NCBI GenBank assembly: GCA_024225635.1
Contig: JAAEMK010000691.1
Coordinates: 24,270-88,269 of the forward strand
Direction of reading: 5' to 3'
Length of the DNA: 64,000 nt
Source of the DNA: Desulfobacteraceae bacterium
GTDB taxonomy: Bacteria; Desulfobacterota; Desulfobacteria; Desulfobacterales; Desulfobacteraceae
Positions 27,376 to 35,459 of the stretch are shown piece after piece. Made by a program: the position numbers and the translations under genes. Position 1 is the stretch's first letter. Every line of letters begins with the position of its first letter. Under the pieces are notes generated by a model. That model had not been told where the DNA came from, searched no databases, and saw only the letters and a program-made list of their open reading frames with translations.

Positions 27376-27924
27376 CTACTGAAAGGATCTGGTAAACAAC
27401 TCTTCAAGGGCCTTTCCGGCATCTTCTGTCAGGTTACGGGTTCCCGTACCGGCAAAGGTCTTGTGGGAAATCGTGGGAACGACTTCCTGCCAGGAGTTAT
27501 TGATCCAGGAGAACCAGGCCTTTCTGTCCTGCTCATACACAAACACCGGCCTGTTGAAGAGCCGGGCAAGCTCAACTCCCCATCCGGTTCCACCCTTGAC
27601 AGTGTTGTCCGGGAGTATCCACCCGACCACAAAAACCTGGTAACCCTTGTTGACCATGTGAAAAATCGACTGGATTACCTTTCGAATTTTTTCTATTTTG
27701 GAAAAATTCCTTCCCAGGCGCTGGGAAACGATATCCATACTGACATCACCCTTTTTGAGTTCTTCATCACTCAGGACAGTAATACCCGTTGTTCGTTCAC
27801 CGATGTGCCCTTCAAAGCTAAAGTTCACCTCATTGATGCCAAAACGCTCGGCCAACTTTCCGAACTCGGCCTCAGCCCCCCTGTGACCACCACTGTACAA
27901 CGTAATTTGGGATAAATCGCTCAT
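27376..27924 (-). CDS. SLOG-like Rossmann-fold protein, function unknown
   Basis: A 182-residue protein behind an AAGGAG ribosome site. ITLYSGGHRGAEAEFGKLAE at the N-terminus and GGTGWGVELARLFNRPVFVY near residues 110-130 resemble the nucleotide-binding loops of SLOG/YpsA/LOG-like proteins (glycine motif, then helix and strand). A conserved-looking FAGTGTRNLTEDAGKAL block is near the C-terminus. SLOG proteins bind or cleave nucleotides and ADP-ribose-like ligands, and some act in defence or signalling. The link is by eye only. It lies alone between sat-cysC and pepN. Confidence 0.6.
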   Translation of the reverse strand: MSDLSQITLYSGGHRGAEAEFGKLAERFGINEVNFSFEGHIGERTTGITVLSDEELKKGDVSMDIVSQRLGRNFSKIEKIRKVIQSIFHMVNKGYQVFVVGWILPDNTVKGGTGWGVELARLFNRPVFVYEQDRKAWFSWINNSWQEVVPTISHKTFAGTGTRNLTEDAGKALEELFTRSFQ

Positions 27925-28052
27925 TATTTACCACTCCTTGTTGCCTATTTGATTTTAAGTATGATTGGACTCTGAGTCAGATGATCCTCGAACATATCAA
28001 AAAATCGTCCATTTTTCAACAACGAATACTTGTGGGCGAAAACCACCGGCTA

Positions 28053-28081
28053 TTGACAAAAAGCGGTTCTGATATTATTAG
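28053..28081 (+). promoter_or_regulatory. Predicted sigma-70 promoter of pepN
   Basis: TTGACA at 28053-28058 and TATTAG at 28076-28081 with a 17-base spacer. The start of transcription would be at or next to the pepN ATG at 28088. No Shine-Dalgarno sequence lies in front of that ATG, so the mRNA may be leaderless. Confidence 0.5.
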
Positions 28082-28087
28082 ATTCAA

Positions 28088-30700
28088 ATGGAAAAGCACA
28101 CGATAAAATACCTAAAAGACTACAGGCAACCGGAATACTGGATCGACAGGATCGATCTTCAGTTTGACCTTCACGAGGATCACACCCTGGTCTCCTCGAC
28201 CATGAAGATAAGGCGCAACCCCGAGACAGCGACCCCGACCACGCCGCTTATTTTTGACTGCGAAGATCTTGAAATCGTTTCGGTGATCGCGGAGGATATG
28301 ATCCTATGCCCGGGTGAATATGAGCATAAGGACAACCACTTCAAGCTCTTCAGGGTTCCGGAGGAGTTCAAGCTCGAAATAAAGACCCGCATAAAGCCCC
28401 AGGAGAACACCACCCTGTCCGGACTGTACAAGTCCGGGGGCACCTTCTGCACCCAATGCGAGGCGGAAGGGTTCCGTCGAATCACCTGTTTCCCGGACCG
28501 GCCGGACGTGATGACCGAATTTTCCTGCATTATCACGGCGGACAAGGACAAATATCCGGTCCTTCTCTCCAACGGAAACCCCATTGCCAAAGGCGAGCTT
28601 GATGGGGGAAGGCATTATGTTCACTGGGAGGACCCGTTTAAAAAGCCCTCCTACCTTTTTGCACTGGTTGCCGGAGACCTTGTCTGCATCGAGGACACCT
28701 TTACCACCTGTTCCAACAGAACCATCGACCTGAAGATCTATGTGGAACCGGAAAACAGGGACAAGTGCGGCCATGCCATGGAATCCCTCAAGCAATCCAT
28801 GGCATGGGACGAAGAGCGGTTCGGCAGGGAATACGATCTTGATCTCTACCAGATCGTTGCGGTCAACGATTTCAACATGGGCGCAATGGAGAACAAGGGC
28901 CTCAACGTCTTTAACTCCAAATATGTCCTTGCCAACCAGGAAACCGCCACCGATACCGATTTCATGAACATCCAGGGAGTGATTGCCCACGAGTATTTCC
29001 ACAACTGGACCGGCAACAGGATCACCCTGAAAAACTGGTTCCAGTTGAGCCTCAAGGAGGGGTTGACCGTGTTCAGGGACCAGGAGTTCTCCTCTGACAT
29101 GAACTCCAGGGCGGTGAAACGCATCGAGGACGTCAAAAACCTTCGAACGGGCCAGTTCCCTGAAGACTCAGGCCCCATGTCCCATCCCGTCCGCCCCGAA
29201 TCCTATATCGAGATGAACAATTTCTACACCACCACCGTGTATGACAAGGGCTCCGAAGTGATCCGGATGATCTTCCAGCTCCTTGGAAGGGACGGTTTCA
29301 GAAAGGGCATGGATCTCTATTTTGAGCGGTTCGACGGCATGGCCGTTACAACCGAAGATTTTGTCGCCACCATGGAAGAGGCAAGCGGCATGGATCTCGG
29401 CCAGTTCCGTCTATGGTACTCCCTGTCGGGAACCCCCAGGATCACCATGGCCCGGGAGTATGACAATGACGCCGGGAAACTCACCCTTCGCCTTACCCAG
29501 TCCATTGCCCCGGACAAGAACCAGCGGGAGAAACTGCCCATGCACATCCCAATGCAGGTGGGCCTGCTGGACAAAGACGGCAATGAAATCGATCATCCCC
29601 AATGCGGTCTTTTCCACCTGAAATCCGCAACCGAAGAGGTGGTATTTGACGGAGTTCCGGAAGGATGCAGCCCCTCCATATTCAGGGGTTTTTCAGCACC
29701 CGTGAAGATCACCACCGACTTTACGGACACCGACCTTGCCTTTCTCATGGCAAAGGATACGGATCCGTTCAACAGGTGGGATGCGGCCCAGCAGCTCTAC
29801 ATGGGGGAGATCGATCTTCTGCTGAAAAAGCTGCAACAGGATGAAACGCCTGTTGTCTCGCCCCATGTCATCACGGCCTTCAAACAGGCACTTAGCGATT
29901 CTGACAGGGACAGGGCACTCATGGCAAGGGCACTCACCCTTCCCCACGAAAATGAGATCGGGGAAAACTACCAGGAAATTGATGTGGATGGGATTCACAG
30001 GGCAAGGCAGATTTTGAAGCAAACCATTGCCCGTGAGATCACCGGCCAGGCAATGGAGATCATCGACGAGTGCTCCCTTGCCAAAGCGTCGGATCTCTCG
30101 TTTGAAGCAATGTCCAAAAGAAGCCTCAAGAACCTGCTGATCTCCTACATTGGCGCCCTTAACACCCAGAAAGCAGCGGAGTTTGCCCATGAACGCTTCA
30201 ACATGGCCGCCAACATGACCGACAAGATCGCCTGCCTCACCACCCTCTCCCACATGGATTCCCCCCATAGGACAGAGGCTCTGGACCGGTTTTACCAGCA
30301 ATGGAAATCAGATCCCCTGGTCATGGACAAGTGGTTCAGCGTCCAGGCAGCCTCCATGCGCACCGATACGATGGAACAGGTCAAACGGCTGGCGGACCAC
30401 CCGGATTATTCACTTAAGAATCCAAACAGGGTCAGGTCCCTGGCCGGCGTGTTCGCCTTTCAAAATCCCGCGGGCTTCCATACTCCGGACGGCCGGGGAT
30501 ACACCTTTCTTGCGGATCAAATCATTGCCCTGGACAAATCAAACCCCCAGATTTCCGCGCGGCTTGTCTCGTGTTTCAACCGCTGGAAACGATTCGATCA
30601 AAAAAGACAACTGCTGATGCAGCAAGAGCTGAAAAGGATTATCACCATCCAGGAGCCTTCGAGGGATGTCTACGAGATCGTGTCAAAGGCCCTGGAATAG
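28088..30700 (+). CDS. pepN: Aminopeptidase N, M1 family
   Basis: An 870-residue M1 metallopeptidase, the usual length for bacterial PepN. It has the exopeptidase motif GAMENKGL (Gly265 onward) and the zinc motif HEYFHNWTGNR (His301, Glu302, His305), with the third ligand Glu expected about 18 residues on in LTVFRDQEFSSD. The C-terminal helical domain ends in the superhelix typical of the E. coli PepN subfamily. It removes N-terminal amino acids from peptides in the cytoplasm. It is divergent from the SLOG-like gene with 163 bp between them and appears to be transcribed alone. Confidence 0.97.
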   Translation: MEKHTIKYLKDYRQPEYWIDRIDLQFDLHEDHTLVSSTMKIRRNPETATPTTPLIFDCEDLEIVSVIAEDMILCPGEYEHKDNHFKLFRVPEEFKLEIKTRIKPQENTTLSGLYKSGGTFCTQCEAEGFRRITCFPDRPDVMTEFSCIITADKDKYPVLLSNGNPIAKGELDGGRHYVHWEDPFKKPSYLFALVAGDLVCIEDTFTTCSNRTIDLKIYVEPENRDKCGHAMESLKQSMAWDEERFGREYDLDLYQIVAVNDFNMGAMENKGLNVFNSKYVLANQETATDTDFMNIQGVIAHEYFHNWTGNRITLKNWFQLSLKEGLTVFRDQEFSSDMNSRAVKRIEDVKNLRTGQFPEDSGPMSHPVRPESYIEMNNFYTTTVYDKGSEVIRMIFQLLGRDGFRKGMDLYFERFDGMAVTTEDFVATMEEASGMDLGQFRLWYSLSGTPRITMAREYDNDAGKLTLRLTQSIAPDKNQREKLPMHIPMQVGLLDKDGNEIDHPQCGLFHLKSATEEVVFDGVPEGCSPSIFRGFSAPVKITTDFTDTDLAFLMAKDTDPFNRWDAAQQLYMGEIDLLLKKLQQDETPVVSPHVITAFKQALSDSDRDRALMARALTLPHENEIGENYQEIDVDGIHRARQILKQTIAREITGQAMEIIDECSLAKASDLSFEAMSKRSLKNLLISYIGALNTQKAAEFAHERFNMAANMTDKIACLTTLSHMDSPHRTEALDRFYQQWKSDPLVMDKWFSVQAASMRTDTMEQVKRLADHPDYSLKNPNRVRSLAGVFAFQNPAGFHTPDGRGYTFLADQIIALDKSNPQISARLVSCFNRWKRFDQKRQLLMQQELKRIITIQEPSRDVYEIVSKALE

Positions 30701-30712
30701 GTAACGGCATTA

Positions 30713-30919
30713 TCAGGGAATCTTTGAATAGATGGGAGCGCTGCTCCATCGGCTTGTGCGCTCCCATCCATACCTGTCTTCCCAGCCTTGCCTTCTATCA
30801 CTGTTCTTCCGCATGTCCTCCCCGGGATATCGTGGGCCAAGATTAACAATCCGTCTGTCTACAGGAGATCTTCGATCCTTTGGAGATCGTTTTCCATATA
30901 CTTTTTGGGGCCTCTCCAT
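30713..30919 (-). CDS. Small basic Arg/Asp-rich protein
   Basis: The ATG at 30919 is chosen because GGAG lies six bases upstream; a longer frame up to 31048 would overlap the dodecin gene. The 68-residue product is rich in RRDR-like pairs (KRSPKDRRSPVDRR, KNSDRRQGWEDRYGWERTSR) and ends in a WSSAPIYSKIP tail. It has no hydrophobic segment and is probably largely disordered. The reading frame contains an 11-bp inverted repeat at 30731-30768, which might also serve as a transcription end for pepN. I know of similar short RRxxDRR proteins in sulfate reducers but of no function. Confidence 0.5.
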   Translation of the reverse strand: MERPQKVYGKRSPKDRRSPVDRRIVNLGPRYPGEDMRKNSDRRQGWEDRYGWERTSRWSSAPIYSKIP

Positions 30920-30980
30920 TTCATGCTCCGATACGTTTTTGGCAGGGCTTTTACCGGGCCCTGCCATATTGATGTAACGG

Positions 30981-31193
30981 CTAATCTGCCTGGTACTTGA
31001 AAGACAACCTGATATTGGTTCTAAATTGTGTGACCTTCCCGTCTTCAATCTTTAAATCGAGTTTGTTGACCTCGGCGACTCTGAGGTCCTTGAGCGAATT
31101 GCCCGCTGTTTCAACGGCTGTCTTTGCAGCATCTTCCCAGGAAGTTGTGCTGCTGCCCACCAGATCGACGATTTTGTAAACACTATCCCCCAT
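30981..31193 (-). CDS. Dodecin (flavin-binding)
   Basis: A 70-residue protein matching dodecins over its full length: MGDSVYKIVDLVGSSTTSWE, AAKTAVETAGNSLKDLRVAEV, and a final FRTNIRLSFKY strand. Trp19 in TTSWEDAA is in the place of the flavin-stacking tryptophan. Dodecins assemble as 12-mers that store or buffer flavins. GAGGAAG stands before the ATG. It is followed at 61 bp by the small basic protein gene on the same strand. Confidence 0.93.
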   Translation of the reverse strand: MGDSVYKIVDLVGSSTTSWEDAAKTAVETAGNSLKDLRVAEVNKLDLKIEDGKVTQFRTNIRLSFKYQAD

Positions 31194-31578
31194 TTCTTCC
31201 TCCTTTGGTTTTCTGTTAACGACATTGGACTACCACTTATATAGACAATCCTACATGTATTGAAACAGAGACAACGAACAGGTGGAACAGGAATCGGAAG
31301 AATCCGTTTTTTAATCAGGCTGAAGTTCAGAAAAGTTGTTATGACGACCATCATATTTTTCGAATCTGCTTTACAGTAACTTCATATATTATATATAAAT
31401 ATTGCGTTGTGTCAAAATATTTTTCAACTATTTGCGGAGGCCGAAAAGCAGCACCAGGCAAGCCCTTGCGAACCTGTCGTCACGATGAAAATTCGCCTTT
31501 ATCCGCAAATCTTCCAACAATCGCATCAATGCCCGCACCTGGAGCATTGATGCGAAAAAGAGATAACCCCGTATTTCG
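31194..31578. other. Intergenic region between dodecin and CULT genes
   Basis: A 385-bp region with no convincing gene. It includes an AT-rich part (31370-31435) and a 10-bp perfect inverted repeat, CGCATCAATG at 31522-31531 and CATTGATGCG at 31545-31554, 25 bp beyond the stop of the CULT gene. The hairpin has no T-run on the minus strand, so it could be a weak terminator or an mRNA end stabiliser. Confidence 0.5.
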
Positions 31579-31971
31579 TCAGGGAAGGATCAGATTCTCC
31601 TGGATGAGTCCGAAAAACGACGAGCTTCCGGAAAAAAAATACCAGCCAAGATGGTTGGAGCAGTTTCTGCAAAGGGCGATTTTCCAGTGATATCCACTGA
31701 ACCAGGAAAATTCAGGGGATGATTCCAGGGAGGTCAGGCAGCCTGTCGCCCTCTTGTAACAGCCAATCTCAAAAACATACCCATGGGGATTGGCAAAGAT
31801 GTGGGAGTGGGAGCCGTTCATGGTGATCTGGTTGCTGGTGTCCGTGATCGAGTTCTGGCAGAATCCGCAGAGAATCGCCTCTTCTTCCTCCCCCATCTCT
31901 TCAACCTCGTCCATCACCGTGGTGACAAGGCCATCCTCCGGCTGGCTCTCCCGAAAGGACTTCACGCGCAT
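31579..31971 (-). CDS. CULT-domain (cereblon-like) protein
   Basis: A 130-residue protein behind AAGGAG. After an acidic N-terminal 30 residues it is a single CULT domain, the thalidomide-binding fold of cereblon. Four zinc-ligand cysteines are present as Cys35-x2-Cys38 and Cys101-x2-Cys104. The three tryptophans of the cage are Trp90, Trp96 and Trp110 in FSWFSGYHWKIALCRNC and HLGWYF. The closing FFGLIQENLILP matches the cereblon end in pattern. Single-domain bacterial CULT proteins are known from Magnetospirillum; their natural ligand is unsettled (uridine and cyclic imides bind in vitro). No signal peptide is seen. Confidence 0.88.
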   Translation of the reverse strand: MRVKSFRESQPEDGLVTTVMDEVEEMGEEEEAILCGFCQNSITDTSNQITMNGSHSHIFANPHGYVFEIGCYKRATGCLTSLESSPEFSWFSGYHWKIALCRNCSNHLGWYFFSGSSSFFGLIQENLILP

Positions 31972-32114
31972 TATCCAGCTCCTTTTGTTTACATGGCTTA
32001 AAAAAATTTGATGGCCTGTTACTTAACTTTCGCCATCGAATCATTGTATCAGGTCGGGCAAACCCGGCACAACACAAAAGAGGAAAAAACCGCCCCGCCG
32101 GAGTCAACAGGGTT

Positions 32115-32831
32115 TCACCGCTTTTTCGTCTCAAGAAAGTAGAGGGTCCCCCCCACCGGAGCAAAGGAAAGAAAAACAATGTTTAACCAGGGAACCAGAA
32201 ACCAGAGCCCAAATCCAAGATGGAAAAGAATATTCCGTTTAAATAAACCAAACCTGGTTTTAAAAGGGGACAACCTTCTGGCCGGCACAAGGTCGGTGTT
32301 GTCCCAGGCAAGAAAAGTGACGGCGACAAGGGATGAAACCAATGCGACGGCCGGACCAAAGGGCGTCAGAAAACCCAATACCATCAACACGACCATGGCG
32401 AGAACAGGGATAACGGCCCGGGGGATCTCCTGCTTTATAAGGTGAAAAACAACCCCTGCCGGCGAAGCCCCCCGGGGAGAGACTTCAACACCGGTAACGA
32501 GCCGTTCGGTGATCCTCGACATGGTATCCATGATAAAAACGCAAAAGAAAATCTGGGCGACAAGGTAGGAGAACAGGCAGGCCAACGCGGAAAGAAAAAG
32601 CGAAACAATCCAGGACACCGCCTTCCACAGATAAAGGAGCCACCCCGGCTCCGGCATGGTCCACACAAGGTTCAGCAGCTCCTGGTGCCAGAAAAGAATC
32701 AATCCGGAAAAAAAAAGGGCAAGCAGAACAACAACCAGGAACCGCATCATTCCCAAAAAAAGAAGGCGAGGCGTCCTCAGCCCCAGCACAAGCCCCTTGA
32801 CATTATAAGCAATTCCCCTGAACAGATCCAT
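32115..32831 (-). CDS. EI24/CysZ-like membrane protein
   Basis: The ATG at 32831 follows AGAGAGG; a start 15 codons upstream is less likely. The 238-residue protein starts MDLFRGIAYNVKGLVLG and has six hydrophobic stretches. MDLFRGI, the amphipathic stretch and the DNTDLVPARRLSPFKTR region match the EI24/CysZ family. CysZ proteins form sulfate-permeable channels in Proteobacteria, but many EI24-domain proteins are uncharacterised. It could supply sulfate, though it is not next to sat. It lies divergent from the aminotransferase gene. Confidence 0.8.
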   Translation of the reverse strand: MDLFRGIAYNVKGLVLGLRTPRLLFLGMMRFLVVVLLALFFSGLILFWHQELLNLVWTMPEPGWLLYLWKAVSWIVSLFLSALACLFSYLVAQIFFCVFIMDTMSRITERLVTGVEVSPRGASPAGVVFHLIKQEIPRAVIPVLAMVVLMVLGFLTPFGPAVALVSSLVAVTFLAWDNTDLVPARRLSPFKTRFGLFKRNILFHLGFGLWFLVPWLNIVFLSFAPVGGTLYFLETKKR

Positions 32832-32890
32832 CAATACACCTCTCTCGATTTTTATCCTTTTCTCTGACTGTTTCATGATTATACTATTGG

Positions 32891-32913
32891 CAAAGGATTT
32901 TCAACATCCTTTG
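32891..32913. promoter_or_regulatory. Dyad in the divergent region before the class IV aminotransferase
   Basis: CAAAGGAT (32891-32898) and ATCCTTTG (32906-32913) are an 8-bp perfect inverted repeat with a 7-base loop. It lies about 40 bp before the aminotransferase ATG and 60 bp before the CysZ-like ATG. It might be an operator or a small leader hairpin; nothing in the sequence tells which. Confidence 0.3.
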
Positions 32914-32951
32914 TAAAAATGGCTTTGATATTTGTTTAAAGGAGGGGTTGC

Positions 32952-33788
32952 ATGGGAATTTTTTATGTTGACGGCGATTTTGTTCCATCGGACAAGGCAA
33001 TGATACCGGTGGATGACCTTGCCGTTCTGAGGGGCATCGGGGTGTGCGACCTCATGCGAACCTTCCGGGGGAAGCCCTTTTTTCTAAGGGCGCATATCCG
33101 GCGGCTTGAGCGCTCGGCAGAAGCCATAGGCCTCAGCCTGAAATGGAGCCGCGACGAGATCGAGGCCATTGTGCTTGAAACCTTGAAGAGAAACCCGGAG
33201 GTTGACGAAGCAAACATCAGGGTCGTTGTCACCGGCGGTTCGAGCCCTGATTTCCTTACCCCCCAGGGGGCGCCCAGACTCCTTGTCCTTATCACCGAAA
33301 TCCCCCCCATACCGCCCGAGTGGTACCGGGACGGGGTCAAGGTGATCACCGTCAACCAGGAACGGGAGGTTCCCGAAGCAAAAAGCCTCTCCTATATACC
33401 GGCAACCCTTGCCCTCAAAGAGGCAAAAAAACGCCACGCAATGGAAGCCCTCTATGTGGACAAAAACCGCTTTGTCAACGAGGGCACCACAAGCAATCTC
33501 TTTGCCTTTATCAAGGGCAGGCTCGTCACTCCAAAAGAGAATGTGTTGAAGGGTATCACCCGGGAGATGATTCTCTCCCTGGCTGAAGCCATGTTTGAGA
33601 TTGACCTGCGCCCCATCCCCCTGGAAGAGCTTCTCCAGGCGGACGAGGTGTTTATCACGGGAACCAACAAGGGCGTTGTGCCGGTGATACAGGTTGACAC
33701 CACCCCCATTGGTGACGGCAGGGTCGGAAAAATGACCGGTCAGCTCATCAAGGCCATTGAGGGGCATACCCCCGCCCCTGAGAAATGA
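32952..33788 (+). CDS. Class IV PLP aminotransferase (branched-chain or D-amino-acid type)
   Basis: A 278-residue enzyme behind a strong AAAGGAGGGG site. The PLP lysine is Lys144 in EAKSLSYIP and the catalytic-face Glu is Glu177 in FVNEGTTSNLFAF. VTGTNKG-like FITGTNKGVVPV near 240-250 holds the phosphate-binding turn. The residues that separate IlvE, DAAT and ADC lyase cannot be judged safely by eye; SLSYIP and the NEGTTSN block fit either IlvE or DAAT. It runs toward the OapA-like gene with 33 bp between the two stops. Confidence 0.9.
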   Translation: MGIFYVDGDFVPSDKAMIPVDDLAVLRGIGVCDLMRTFRGKPFFLRAHIRRLERSAEAIGLSLKWSRDEIEAIVLETLKRNPEVDEANIRVVVTGGSSPDFLTPQGAPRLLVLITEIPPIPPEWYRDGVKVITVNQEREVPEAKSLSYIPATLALKEAKKRHAMEALYVDKNRFVNEGTTSNLFAFIKGRLVTPKENVLKGITREMILSLAEAMFEIDLRPIPLEELLQADEVFITGTNKGVVPVIQVDTTPIGDGRVGKMTGQLIKAIEGHTPAPEK

Positions 33789-33821
33789 CCTTCATATAAC
33801 CACGGGGGGAGAGACAGTTTT

Positions 33822-34454
33822 TTACAGCTGGCGAACGTCCTTTGACAAGCCCAGATCAGCGGAACAGATCTCAATGGAGAACCGGTCATCCACCCGCTGA
33901 ACAACCAGTTGCCTCTCCGGATCAATCTCATAACCGAATTCGACCAGTGCGTTTTCCCGAACACGGATGTTGTAGGGCTGCCCGATTTTGATCTGCGTAA
34001 GGGGATAGACACTTTTACTCTGCCGGCACAACTCATAGATCAATGTCAGGGGAAGATAGTCGTTCAAAAGGGTGGATGCGGTATCCCCCTTCCGGATAAC
34101 CCCATTTACGGTTTCAATCGCCACCCCATCATCCAAGGCCTTTGGAATGGTGTCAAATACAAGGCCGTTCGGCTCTTCCCCTGCTTCCCGGGGGGGCTCC
34201 ATAAAACGCACCGGCTCTGTTGCCTCTGCAGCAGAATACCGGGGCGCACTGTCATCCGCTTTCACCGAAGGGGCGAATGCCGCTTCGGCGGAGGATGAAA
34301 ACAGATAGGGCCATGCATGGCACCAGCAGGTTACCAGGACAAACAGAGACACCATGGAGAGCACCATCGTCATCCTGAAAAAGTTAACCTGCCTTGCCAT
34401 GCTGCTGTTCTGCCCAACCATTACTTCCCTGGTAAATTCCGACTGTGGTGTCAT
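33822..34454 (-). CDS. Membrane-anchored OapA/M23-N-terminal-like domain protein, lacking a peptidase domain
   Basis: A 210-residue protein with one membrane helix near residues 30-50 (MVLSMVSLFVLVTCWCHAW), a low-complexity linker, and a C-terminal region from about 115 that looks like the LysM/OapA-like N-terminal domain of M23 peptidases (Csd3/MepM type): VIRKGDTASTLLNDYLPL, KIGQPYNIRV, and EIDPERQLVVQRVDD. The LytM peptidase domain that normally follows is absent; the frame stops at 33822 and the neighbour gene ends 33 bp further on. It may be a stand-alone peptidoglycan-binding or regulatory form, or a truncated gene. Confidence 0.6.
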   Translation of the reverse strand: MTPQSEFTREVMVGQNSSMARQVNFFRMTMVLSMVSLFVLVTCWCHAWPYLFSSSAEAAFAPSVKADDSAPRYSAAEATEPVRFMEPPREAGEEPNGLVFDTIPKALDDGVAIETVNGVIRKGDTASTLLNDYLPLTLIYELCRQSKSVYPLTQIKIGQPYNIRVRENALVEFGYEIDPERQLVVQRVDDRFSIEICSADLGLSKDVRQL

Positions 34455-34824
34455 GCTGTTATTCCAATCTAAAAAGTTCTATCCATTCCCGTTCCCCTGC
34501 CACTGAACGGGCCTCCATCACCATGTCCATATTTACAACATTCATGCCAACCCAAATGTAACCCATGCTACCCATTGAATTTACAATAAAAAAACAACAT
34601 CCCCCTTTGAAACCCCTTTGGTCAATGATTATATTAAATCACCCCATTCTTTATTTAATCATTATGATTATATTTAACCACCACCCATGAATATCTCAAC
34701 CGGGACTTTCCCGGACACAAAGGGATAACTTCTTAACAACCCACCGGGAAATATGATAATACTATATTCAATAACGGTTTTTTGTTGCAGCACAAGTCAA
34801 ACTTTTTAACAAAGGGTTAGACAA
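34455..34824. other. AT-rich intergenic region with a 19-bp direct repeat
   Basis: A 370-bp region between divergent genes with no reading frame of note. It contains two near-identical 19-mers, at 34625-34643 (ATGATTATATTAAATCACC) and 34664-34682 (ATGATTATATTTAACCACC), 17 of 19 identical and 39 bp apart, close to four helix turns. They could be regulator sites for one or both neighbours. Confidence 0.55.
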
Positions 34825-35238
34825 ATGACCGATAATTTATTTTTAGACGAAATCAGGGGAAAGGCGGCAAAGCTTTCGCTCAACAAACAAAGGCAACTGT
34901 TGACACTGATCAAGAGCTGGCTGAACAGTGACGATCGGATGCACCAGCGACGGGGGGTATCCATTCCGGTCAGGATAGTCAAAGAGGACCGGTTCTTTAA
35001 CGAAAGAATAGAGAACATCAGCAAAGGCGGCGCCTTTGTCTGCACCAGCCGGCCCCCGCGGCTTTCCGCTGACCATGAAATTCTTCTCATCTTCAACCTT
35101 GCCATGGAACCCGAGCCGTTAAAGGTCAAAGCCAGGATAACAAGGGTATCGGAAACCGGGATTGCAGTTCAGTTCAATGAAACCGATCCCCGCCTCTCAG
35201 ACTCCATCGAAAAAGAGATGCAGAACAAGACGGCCTGA
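34825..35238 (+). CDS. PilZ-domain protein
   Basis: A 137-residue protein with a helical N-terminus (residues 1-38) and a PilZ domain. RMHQR (about 39-43) fits the RxxxR part and NISKGGAFV (about 67-75) the N/DxSxxG part of the c-di-GMP binding site, so binding is expected. The final VQFNETDPRLSDSIEKE is a typical end. It may be a c-di-GMP effector acting on motility or the EPS; the diguanylate cyclase gene at 43943 is a possible supplier. Confidence 0.88.
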   Translation: MTDNLFLDEIRGKAAKLSLNKQRQLLTLIKSWLNSDDRMHQRRGVSIPVRIVKEDRFFNERIENISKGGAFVCTSRPPRLSADHEILLIFNLAMEPEPLKVKARITRVSETGIAVQFNETDPRLSDSIEKEMQNKTA

Positions 35239-35352
35239 ATGGAAACAGCTTGTTTCCCAGTCGACAGCTCACCTGAAAAGCCTTGATAAAGTGTAACTCC
35301 GCCAAAAACCTGGGATTCGTAAAGAATCAAATTTGACTTCGCCAAAGCATTT
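35239..35352 (+). other. Short gap behind PilZ gene
   Basis: No gene is seen here. It lies between the stop of the PilZ gene and the terminator at 35353-35387, with no strong signal of its own. Confidence 0.4.
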
Positions 35353-35387
35353 AAAAGAAAGGGTTCTCGCCTGTTAAACGAGAACCC
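35353..35387 (-). terminator. Rho-independent terminator of the HAD/VanY pair
   Basis: GGGTTCTCG (35361-35369) and CGAGAACCC (35379-35387) form a perfect 9-bp stem with a 9-base loop. On the minus strand the stem is followed by TTTCTTTTAAA. It is 73 bp beyond the stop of the HAD phosphatase gene and fits as its terminator. On the plus strand no T-run follows. Confidence 0.75.
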
Positions 35388-35459
35388 TCAAACCAATGCA
35401 CCAATACAAGGAGGTGAATGTGGCAAACCTTGTAAGAACACCGTACCACACAATGAACA

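Noticed and set aside
30920-31048. Longer start for the small basic protein
   Set aside because: It would overlap the dodecin gene out of frame and lacks a ribosome site; the ATG at 30919 has GGAG.
31409-31690. 93-codon plus-strand frame between dodecin and CULT
   Set aside because: It enters the CULT gene antisense, has no ribosome site and no recognisable motif.
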